Below, piece by piece: positions 44,101-49,007 of a stretch of DNA of 49,007 bases (positions are counted from its first letter, which is position 1; every line of letters begins with the position of its first letter). Below the pieces are notes generated by a model that was given only the letters and a program-made list of their open reading frames with translations, searched no databases and had not been told where the DNA came from. The stretch spans positions 1 to 49,007 of the forward strand of contig CAUYUJ010005653.1 of NCBI GenBank assembly GCA_963575745.1. Direction: 5' to 3'. The translations under genes and the position numbers were made by a program. The stretch is from Prorocentrum cordatum (lineage: Eukaryota; Sar; Dinophyceae; Prorocentrales; Prorocentraceae).

Positions 44101-47100
44101 CGCGGCGCGGAGGAAAACACCCTCGTCGATCTTGGCTCGATTATCGTGGCCTTTGCGAGTCGTCTCCTTACATTCTGCCGCTGGATGCCTCGGGTACTGC
44201 GGTGGCAGTCTCGCCGCTTGCTCGGCAGAAGCGAAGACCACTAAACACTTCGGTATGACGTGGAGGTGGTGGGTCGGGCGGAGCGTGTGCCCGGCAGTCT
44301 CTACACTCCCACCACTGGAACCACAGCTTCACTGGTCACTGGGGCTTCTGAGGGGGGATGATGAAGAGGAGGAGGAGGAGGAGGAGGAGGAGGAGGAGAA
44401 GGGGAAGGAGGAAAAGGAGGAGGACGAGGAGGATGAGGAGTCGGAGTAATAATAAGATGATGATGAGGAAAAGGAGGAGGGGCTGGCGGAATGGGTCATC
44501 CTCCGAATCATGGTGCAAACAACATGCGTCTGCGGGCGAAGTCCGCTGGACGCCCTGCAGCGGTGCGCCGCCGGTTTGCAAACAGGACGGTGGGCCTCCG
44601 TTCCCCATGAGCTCTTCTTGCTGAGGCCAGAATCGTATCGACCCAATGTGTTACCAACATCGAGAACGATTCCGATCCTCCTTCGATATGCCGATGCGAG
44701 CCTTGCGAAGAGGACGGGGCGGGGGCGGGATTCGGCCGATGCGAGCCTGGGGAATGCCGCAAACGGCTCCAGCAAGCGAAAGACACCTGAGATATTGCAC
44801 GACAGCTCCACAGATCTAAGTAAAAATCGTATTACGATTCCCACGCAGCGAAATCAAGTACAAGATATAACCGAAAAACATGGTAAGGAAGCCAACACCA
44901 ATCTGGAATCGGCAACGTATCTTGCGTTCTTAGCCGTGACGTCATCGACTCTACGAGCCGTGCGACCCCCGATGCCGACGCCTGCCCGCCATTGAGCTGC
45001 CATCAATCCGCGTCCTCCTTCTCCTCCTCCTCCTCGTCCCCGTCCCTCCCACTCCCCCTTCTCCCCCCTCCTGCTCTACTCCCCCTCCACACTCAGCATT
45101 CCCTCCTCCGCCTCCTCAACTCCTCCTGACGCTCACTCCTGCACGGAAGGAACCTCCCCCACCTGCGGCTTCATCACACGGTCCGCCCCCTGCGCCGCGC
45201 CCGATGTGGTGCCGCGCGGTTGGCCAGGGGCCCTGCCACCCCGCTCTGCCAGAGCCACCACATGGAGTTGCACAGTGGCGTCGCTTGTGGAACGCAAGCT
45301 TCGGAGGCTCGCAGAGTGGGGGCAGGGCGGCGGGTTCACGGGGGGACAGGAGCAAGCGAGCGGGGCAGGGCGAGGGTGCGCGGGTGCTCGTCACTCTCAG
45401 CATGCCTCTTCCCCCGGCCGAGGCAGCTTGATGCGATGCGGCTCCGCCCCTGGCCAACGTTCTCTCCGTTCCAGCTCCTCGCGTTGATACCGAACCCGGG
45501 GGGCCCCCTCCCTCCTCCCCCTCCCCCTCCCCCTCCCCCCCTCCTCTTCGCCTGGCCTTGGCAAAGCCTGTCTCATGGGCTCCGAGGTCTCGTCGCACGC
45601 TCCCTCGCCAATGTCTTGGCCGTTGCACCAATGAGGCCCACAATCCGCCGACCCGCTCATGGGCGAAGCGCCTTGGCTCTAATGGCGCTCTGCTTCCCCG
45701 TGCGTTGTCTGTGATCCGCAACGACCACCTGCGACCTCGGCTTGAGCTTGCGCGACAACTAACTTAACGACAAGCCTCTGAACATCTGCATGAATGCATC
45801 CCCCTCCTCCTCCTCCTCCTCCTCTTATCCCTCCTTCTCCTCTAACCCCCTCCTCTCCCTCATTCTCATCATCCAGGCTCCCCCATACCTCTCCGCGCGT
45901 CTTGGTTATTCCTTCCCTCTCCATTAAGCCTTTTCCCCGCGAACCCACCCAACTAATATCTCAGAAGAGACGGCATGGGGCCATGACTACGTGCCGCTAG
46001 GCCGGGGTAGGTGGATATGTACCTCCAGGGAACATGACACGACTAACATGAGTACGTACACCTCGCACATGCGAGGCGGCTAGCAGACTCCTTGCGACTG
46101 ATGTCTTTCACGAAACGGCGGCCTCAACGACAGTGCAAGCATAATTACCGCATACCTGAAAGGACACGCCAACACGAAAGGCTCCCACACATATCACAAC
46201 ACAATACAGTAATGTGGACGTGGACATTGCTGGCCTGTGACCAGGACGGTCATCGACATAGCATGCTTGGGACCTGAATGGCCACGTGCGTGCTGATGGA
46301 AAATGTGGCGGTGGTGGCGGTAATGATCGACTGGCTTTCCAGTGAGGCCGATGCTCCGCCAACGAGCACGTGTGCTATCATCTGGCGGAGGAGGACGAAT
46401 CGGCGGTGGACAAACCTCCCTTTAGTAAACCTCCCCTTAGTGAAAACTGCCTGGGACCGAAACCGACGGACCTGGACCCGCCAAACTGACGGCCGCGACG
46501 CCCTCTCGCGAACCGAGAACGGCCAATTCCTCGATCGACGTGTCAGGGTAGGAGGCCCATCCACCTCCCGACGAAGAGGGCGAAGGACGACACAGCGAGG
46601 CAGGAAGGGGAAAGGGGGAAAAGACGAGGAGCAAAAAGGGGCGGTAACTGGCCATCGCTCGGACGTCCATTCCCTGTGTTTTTTTCGGTTTCGTGCGTGG
46701 CTTTTTCGCCAAATGATCAAGGATGCTCCTCGATGGTCCTCGCCGAAGGAAAAATGCACACGTCCGAGCGATGCCAAGGGGATGGACGGCCCGGCCGCGC
46801 GACGCAGCGCATGTGCTCGCGACGACCTGCGCGCGGTGCCACCCCCCGGGGCAGCCACTGGGCCCACTCTCGCGTCCTCCCGCCCCCTCCCCTCCTCTGA
46901 AGGGGCCCCAGGACACACAAATAGATACACACAAATAAGCAGATTCCCCATACTTTCCCAATATCTTCTGGGTTTCTGTCTTCCCCCCCCACTGCCCATA
47001 TGTTCCCAGATTTTCTGGGGAATCGAGGATTCATTGTGTCTGTGTGTTTCTTTTCCTCCTGATCCTCCCTTTGCTGGCCCCCCCCCGCCTCCTCCTGCGC

Positions 47101-47550
47101 CTCCTCCTCCTTTGAGCAGGGACCAGCCGTCCTGGCATTCCTGGAGTCCTACCACGAAATGTTCTTGGAACCCAGACATGTTCTGAGAACAAGAACAATA
47201 TTCTTAGAACATAAGCCCGATGTGATGAAAAGAAGCAAGACAGTCCCAGCCAAAAAGTTCTAAGAACATGTCGTGCAGACCACTAAAAGTTCTCAGAACA
47301 TTCTCTTTGGTGGGGCTATAGGCGAGCCGGGACGCTTCGCCACTGCTTCACTGCTGCTGCTGCTGCTCCCCACCGCCGCAAAGATGCCGGCTGGAAGCCC
47401 CGCCCTGCGTGCGAGGATCGGAGGGCCCGGCTCCCCGGTGACCGAGCACTGCGGGCGAGCATTAAGTCGGGCCTGTCCCCCTACCAGGGGATTGTCGACG
47501 AACATTTTTAAAACATACCCCACAAATAGTCCAACAATAGTCGGTGGACA

Positions 47551-47591
<41 letters not shown>

Positions 47592-48247
47592 TTATTATTA
47601 TTATGATTATTATTATAATTATTCTTATGATTTTTCTTGTAATATATATAGGGGTATCTTTGGGGTATTTTTTTATTTGTCGTCGAAAATCCCCCTGTAG
47701 GGGAACACGCCCGACATAAGGCGAGCAGCCAGGCGCGCGTGCGGCGAGTTCGGCACCGTCTGCTCCGCATGCATGGAGGAAGTGGACGGGGAGATCGACC
47801 AGGGATGAGAAAAAAGGCGGAGCCACGAGGAGCAGCGGCCCCCAGGAGAGGGCGCATGGGTGGTGGAGGCGAGCCATGGCGCAGGCCCGCCGGCCACCAG
47901 GAGGTCGAGTAGGCCTTGGGGCCCTCGGGTCAAGCAGCTCGGCATGGCTGCTTTTCAAAGAAAGCTGTCGTGCCCGCTCCATTCCCCATGAGGGCGGGGA
48001 GCATGGGGGCAGAGCAGGAGGAGGAGGAGGGCGGACTCCGCCTAACGGTCCGCATCTCCCGGATCGATGGGCGCACTTGCTTGCCGTCATCATCTCGTGC
48101 TCATCATTATGAGCCCTCGTCTCTTCCCTCTCACATGCGTGTCCCTCCTCCTCGCACGCGGCGTGGGCTTCCTGGATAGTCTCGAACTCGAGGAATATTC
48201 GCACAGCCTGATCATCCGGCACGCCCGTGAGCTCCTTGATGGAACAC
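32156..48247 (-). CDS. RBM17: SPF45/RBM17-like splicing factor, two UHM exons separated by ~16 kb
   Basis: Exon A (48247-48172, 76 nt) encodes CSIKELTGVPDDQAVRIFLE then FETIQ. Exon B (32220-32156, 65 nt) encodes DATKALVDMNGRYFGGRVVR then A. Joined, they read in frame through strands and helix 2 of the U2AF-homology motif of SPF45, and closely resemble the human text (PDDEAVRIFLEFE..., DLNGRYFGGRVV) without gap. GRYF carries the UHM Arg-x-Phe signature that binds Trp-containing ligand motifs; the family is a nuclear spliceosome component acting in 3' splice-site choice. Exon A starts after TCCAG|G; exon B after GAGAG|GAC and ends GCGAG|GTGCCC. The donor of exon A is CAG|GAAGCC, so the intron would begin with GA. 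The N-terminus, G-patch and C-terminal tail are not found and should lie right of 48251 or beyond the window on the left. The 100-N gap lies inside, so the distance is nominal. Confidence 0.7.
32256..32610. repeat. CCTCC-rich array next to exon B
   Basis: CTCCTC and CCCTCCT units, ~350 bp. On the minus strand this is a GGAGG tract ending about 35 bp before the exon B acceptor, where a pyrimidine tract would normally be. Confidence 0.9.
32697..32895. repeat. Cluster of inverted ACCGTGCGGTGA motifs
   Basis: A perfect 20-bp inverted repeat, GTGACAGACCGTGCGGTGAC at 32708-32727 and its complement at 32761-32780. Further copies of TCACCGCACGGT or its complement lie at about 32747, 32841 and 32874. 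These can form a strong stem or nested stems. Confidence 0.9.
32896..33490. other. Sequence with pyrimidine-rich decayed repeats
   Basis: 33060-33300 is built of TCATTCTTCGTC-like phrases, giving Leu/Phe/Ser frames on plus and Lys/Arg/Asp frames on minus. TTTCGTCGATTTCCCCTCTTCGA repeats at 33370-33455. No gene supported. Confidence 0.4.
33495..33785. repeat. GAG/GGA arrays flanking a short spacer
   Basis: GGAGGA-rich tracts at about 33500-33605 and 33735-33785. Glu- or Ser/Pro-rich frames are by-products. Confidence 0.85.
33885..34135 (+). repeat. GGGGCCCTGGGACACACA dispersed family, copy 1 (partial)
   Basis: GGGGCCCTGGGACACACA, then TTTTCCCATATTTTCCTGGG, a GAG array insertion (34010-34090), then AACTGTGTCTGTGTGTTG and CTCCCCTCCTG. 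Same order as copies at 34684, 35811 and 46899. Confidence 0.8.
34273..34479. mobile_element. Foldback MITE-like element, 207 bp, 44-bp inverted ends
   Basis: Arms 34273-34316 and 34436-34479 are inverted repeats matching at 40 of 44 positions by eye (GGACGCCCGAAATGGG ... ATGCCCAAC). Between them are three more hairpins: TCCTGTTC/GAACAGGA (34323-34343), GCGGCCT...AGGCCGC (34362-34393) and the perfect palindrome CAACAGCGGCCGCTGTTG (34399-34416). No coding capacity. Target-site duplication not determined. Confidence 0.7.
34684..34850 (+). repeat. GGGGCCCTGGGACACACA dispersed family, copy 2 (left part only)
   Basis: GGGGCCCTGGGACACACAAA ... GGATTCCCTATCTTTTC ... ATTTTCCTGGGAGTCGACGA ... TTGTGTCTGTGTG. 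It ends before the palindrome-rich right part. Confidence 0.85.
34823..35149 (+). CDS. Doubtful ORF, unknown
   Basis: A 108-codon plus-strand frame with balanced, repeat-free composition (SDSFADGAMHGQDSERIHDE, APHLVAELVQELFNITVGLA), but it begins inside the dispersed repeat and has no recognisable domain. The minus strand is also partly open here (35026-35253, with a hydrophobic MFAFLTFAFGVTVVCWLV). Either may be chance or a decayed exon. Confidence 0.2.
   Translation: MFYSLLREVITKELPVYTSDSFADGAMHGQDSERIHDETYDENKRNLFSCQISAVIRNSAPHLVAELVQELFNITVGLAKRRSMDQPRCHRQTPFRTRFKDTSLPHSS
35150..35805. other. Unassigned sequence with a small repeat
   Basis: GACGCCAGGGGAAGAT occurs twice (about 35567 and 35640). 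Frames on both strands are short. No gene recognised. Confidence 0.35.
35811..36407 (+). repeat. GGGGCCCTGGGACACACA dispersed family, copy 3 (long form), ends at the gap
   Basis: Left part as in the other copies, with (GT)n at 35950-35971. Right part begins TTTTGAGCAGGGACCGACCG and carries many GTTCTTAGAAC-type palindromes (36210-36350), then TATAGGCGAGCCAGGACGCTTCGCC. The same right part occurs at 47113-47345. An (AC)n tract lies at 36141-36160. Confidence 0.85.
36408..36507. other. Assembly gap (100 N)
   Basis: Exactly 100 N, a conventional placeholder for a gap of unknown size. Left of it is the end of dispersed family copy 3; right of it is a different, GCGC-rich satellite family. Continuity across it is not proven. 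Confidence 0.98.
36508..37060 (+). repeat. GCGC-rich satellite, first units
   Basis: Landmarks GTAGAATTCGTCAGAGCGCGAG, GTTGCGAAACCGTGTGTTTT, TTGACGGATTTCGGCATGCG and TTCGCAAGATCGCGCG. These recur at 37660-38165 and 38930-39420, in units of roughly 260-330 bp. An AT-rich patch (about 36855-36900) lies between. Confidence 0.7.
37125..38165 (+). repeat. Segmental duplication, copy 1 (GC-rich block plus satellite units)
   Basis: 37125-37640 (CGGCGGCGGTTGCGATGAGC ... GCGCGCGAATGATTTC) and the following satellite units recur at 38397-39420 in the same order. The offset is 1,272 bp, measured at the CTAGCGCGACCGACGC landmark. Substitutions and indels are common, so this is not a recent copy. Confidence 0.8.
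38283..38316. repeat. Poly-G run in spacer
   Basis: ACCCG followed by about 20 G. Such runs are prone to length error. Confidence 0.8.
38397..39420 (+). repeat. Segmental duplication, copy 2
   Basis: Same landmarks as copy 1: TGCGGCGGCGGTTGCGATGA, CTAGCGCGACCGACGC, GTCGCCAACGGTAGACGCG, GCGCGCGAATGATTTCGG, then TTTTTGACGGATTTCGGCAT and TCGGCATGCGCGCGACGACG. A poly-C run lies near 38813-38835. Confidence 0.8.
39421..40860. other. Extremely GC-rich sequence with CGACCCGCC-type short repeats
   Basis: 39800-40000 is built of CGACCCGCCCCGCGA-like phrases. Elsewhere, CGGCGCG and GCCGCCCG phrases leave all six frames open with Arg/Pro/Ala/Gly-rich text. 39590-39790 is less extreme but has no recognisable protein. 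No gene can be supported. Confidence 0.45.
40861..41880. other. Unassigned sequence after a poly-C run
   Basis: A G7C20-type run at about 40865-40900 could form a stem or be an assembly artefact. From 40900 to 41880, frames are short on both strands (up to 128 codons) with no recognised domain. Confidence 0.35.
41881..42330 (-). repeat. TCTTGG-type minisatellite, reverse orientation, diverged
   Basis: CCAAGACGGCCCAAGGGG, CCCAAGAGGGCTCC, CCAAGAGAGCTCC and CCCGAGACGGCATC phrases are the complement of the CTCTTGGGGC units of the composite element family. Confidence 0.6.
42319..42894 (+). CDS. Doubtful ORF, unknown
   Basis: A 191-codon plus-strand frame from ATG to TAA. The middle is balanced (VTQCPPDANRKCSGPPRPSY, NDDDLANHHSLRKVLGDGTV); the rest is Ser/Arg/Pro-rich. 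It starts inside the minisatellite, lacks a domain I recognise, and could be non-coding intron sequence of the SPF45-like gene. Confidence 0.25.
   Translation: MRANPDRRIEPSPTVNQTGFTVPKHLKPSILRKPAGSAKEKGISRSSTRGLSLTTELACFPSGNRADCRGQRVTQCPPDANRKCSGPPRPSYNDDDLANHHSLRKVLGDGTVKHCSWQRSQPPPLPHSTASRWRRRKARLFLAGGSLGLAAGPLGQILWNSTADSRAKRALCRAPGRTPRSDSVRRQLRPQ
42895..44355. other. Unassigned, presumed intronic
   Basis: CT tract at about 42991-43008. A plus-strand stretch at 43860-44040 is acidic (SDEDHEEGEEEDEVEAGEAE) with a stop at 44041, and may be either repeat-derived or an exon. No domain recognised. Confidence 0.3.
44358..44450. repeat. GAG trinucleotide array
   Basis: (GAG)n with AAG variants. 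The poly-Glu frame is a by-product. Confidence 0.85.
44510..44995 (+). CDS. Doubtful ORF, unknown
   Basis: A 161-codon plus-strand frame. From 44750 on, the composition is balanced (EILHDSSTDLSKNRITIPTQ, RNQVQDITEKHGKEANTNLE) and less GC-rich than its surroundings. No family recognised, the start is arbitrary, and the minus strand is open over part of it. Confidence 0.2.
   Translation: MVQTTCVCGRSPLDALQRCAAGLQTGRWASVPHELFLLRPESYRPNVLPTSRTIPILLRYADASLAKRTGRGRDSADASLGNAANGSSKRKTPEILHDSSTDLSKNRITIPTQRNQVQDITEKHGKEANTNLESATYLAFLAVTSSTLRAVRPPMPTPARH
44996..46399. other. Pyrimidine-rich and GC-rich spacer, presumed intronic
   Basis: CTCCTC tracts at about 45017-45040 and 45800-45830, and a CCCTCC tract at 45508-45542. 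The minus-strand frame 45339-45133 is mildly protein-like (DATVQLHVVALAERGGRAPG) but unassigned. 46000-46280 is AT-richer and without a recognised feature. Confidence 0.35.
46400..46557. repeat. 158-bp dispersed repeat, copy 2
   Basis: Partner of 21150-21307, about 95% identical, no indels. Most mismatches would change amino acids in the shared minus-strand frame, so coding constraint is not indicated. Confidence 0.85.
46653..46773. mobile_element. 121-bp MITE-like element, copy 2 (perfect 14-bp inverted ends)
   Basis: CATCGCTCGGACGT at 46653-46666 and ACGTCCGAGCGATG at 46760-46773 are exact inverted repeats. The interior matches 20659-20780. It lies about 100 bp after the 158-bp repeat, whereas in the first locus it lies about 370 bp before it. 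Confidence 0.65.
46899..47345 (+). repeat. GGGGCCCTGGGACACACA dispersed family, copy 4 (long form)
   Basis: GGGGCCCCAGGACACACAAA ... TTGTGTCTGTGTGTTTC ... TTTGAGCAGGGACCAGCCGT ... repeated TTCTTAGAAC/GTTCTGAGAAC/GTTCTAAGAAC palindromes ... CTATAGGCGAGCCGGGACGC TTCGCC. Same structure as copy 3 at 35811-36407. Confidence 0.85.
47346..48171 (-). other. Start of the long intron after exon A
   Basis: Holds an ATT array at 47553-47640. 47690-48100 is GC-rich; a minus-strand frame is open across it (Arg/Pro/Ala-rich), read-through from exon A and not convincing as protein. CCCCTGTAGGGGAACACGCCC at about 47690 forms a small hairpin. Confidence 0.4.
47553..47640. repeat. ATT/TTA trinucleotide array
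   Basis: (ATT)n with CTT and GATT interruptions, one of the few AT-rich arrays in the window. Confidence 0.95.
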
Positions 48248-48603
48248 CTGGACACGCTCGCAGTAGGGGCCCGACCACAAGAAACCCAACCCTGAGACCC
48301 CAGGACGTCCATCGATTTTTGGTGTGGGAGCGTCGCGCTTTCCACAGGGGCACCCTGGAGGCGAGCAGGGTGTTTCTTGGCATGAGTCCCCGCTGTGCTG
48401 CTCCTCCTGCTTCGAGGGATTGGGGGTTTGTTTTCGCTCTTCGAATGGTCGACTCCAGCCCAAGGCAGCCCTGCGAGTGGTCCGGGTGCGCTGGGAAGCT
48501 CTCCTCCTGCTCCTCCTTCTTCGGACGTTTGGGAGTCCTTCGAGAAGGAGAAGGATGAGGGAGGGACGGGTGCTCCAGCAAGATGTCTGGAACTTTTGCC
48601 ATT

Positions 48604-48752
48604 TTTCAATCGTATTCTCCACATAACGCAGTGTCAAGATCGATGGGGCACTCTGGGTGCAGATAGAGCCCGTAATGGTGTGGGCGCATGTTCACCGACC
48701 GCTGCACCCAAACTTCGTTCGCCAACCGCGACAAACAGTGCCTGCGTCCGCT
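48604..48752 (-). CDS. Candidate exon upstream of SPF45-like exon A
   Basis: Minus-strand frame reading HCLSRLANEVWVQRSVNMRP then HHYGLYLHPECPIDLDTALC then GEYD, ending in TGA at about 48604-48606. A possible acceptor is GGACGCAG|G near 48739. The text is protein-like, but I cannot place it in SPF45. It may be an exon of the same gene or of another one. Confidence 0.3.
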
Positions 48753-48809
48753 GACAAGCAAATTCATTAACCGCACGCTGACGAATTCGTGAGTTCACGA
48801 ACTATGCCA

Positions 48810-49007
48810 CACGGGCGCACACACGCCACACACCCACGCACACCCCCACGCCCCCGCCCACCCCACCCCACGCACACACACAAACACACAGCCACGCACA
48901 CCCACACACACACCCCCACTCCACGCGCCACCCCGCCCAACCCACCCACCCACCCACACCCACAACCCACACACTCACACACACAAATCCACACACTCAC
49001 ACGCCCA
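48810..49007. repeat. CACA/CACCC-rich array at right edge
   Basis: Irregular CACACACCC, CCCACCCACC and ACACACAAAC sequence to the window end. Cys/Val/Trp-rich minus-strand frames are by-products. Confidence 0.9.

Noticed and set aside
47293-48624. 443-codon minus-strand ORF taken as one gene
   Set aside because: Only about 25 codons (48247-48172) match a known domain. The rest is GC-rich read-through and an ATT array, best explained as intron on either side of exon A.

Overview
This is a eukaryotic nuclear window, probably from a large, repeat-rich protist (algal) genome. A dinoflagellate is my best guess. The reasons are: a LINE whose endonuclease, reverse-transcriptase thumb and C-terminal tail look like those I know from dinoflagellate genomes (judged from memory, not searched); host coding sequence broken into short exons by introns that mostly fit AG|G ends, with one apparent GA donor; very GC-rich host sequence crowded with trinucleotide arrays; and all host-type coding on one strand. 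There is no sign of bacterial organisation: no operons, ribosome binding sites, rRNA, tRNA or CRISPR.

Layout. 1-2.8 kb: a Mutator-like (MULE) transposase gene on the minus strand that runs off the left edge, with possible upstream exons. 3.3-5.3 kb: a short-period satellite carrying a composite element that ends in CCCACCAGCCC inverted motifs. 5.4-9.8 kb: a 77-bp satellite in two blocks, each closed by a TATGG pentamer array; the whole arrangement is duplicated. 9.8-10.7 kb: frame-broken coding sequence on the minus strand. 10.9-13.2 kb: satellite, CTA/CTG array and a second composite element. 13.4-16.7 kb: a degenerate LINE on the plus strand with a four-fold internal amplification of its endonuclease segment and no polymerase palm. 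17-26.8 kb: a patchwork of dispersed and locally duplicated repeats with GAGGCT, TTG and CAT/CAC arrays. 27-29 kb: a three-exon host gene for an unrecognised membrane protein (minus strand). 30-32 kb: weak coding traces. 32.2-48.2 kb: two exons that together read as most of the UHM/RRM domain of splicing factor SPF45 (RBM17), separated by about 16 kb. That apparent intron holds foldback elements, a dispersed family rich in GTTCTNAGAAC palindromes, a 100-N assembly gap (36408-36507), a GCGC-rich satellite and a 1,272-bp-offset segmental duplication.

The genes do not form a pathway. The two credible host genes (SPF45-like and the membrane protein) and the MULE gene all lie on the minus strand, while the LINE lies on the plus strand. 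Most long open frames elsewhere are by-products of simple repeats and are not annotated as genes.
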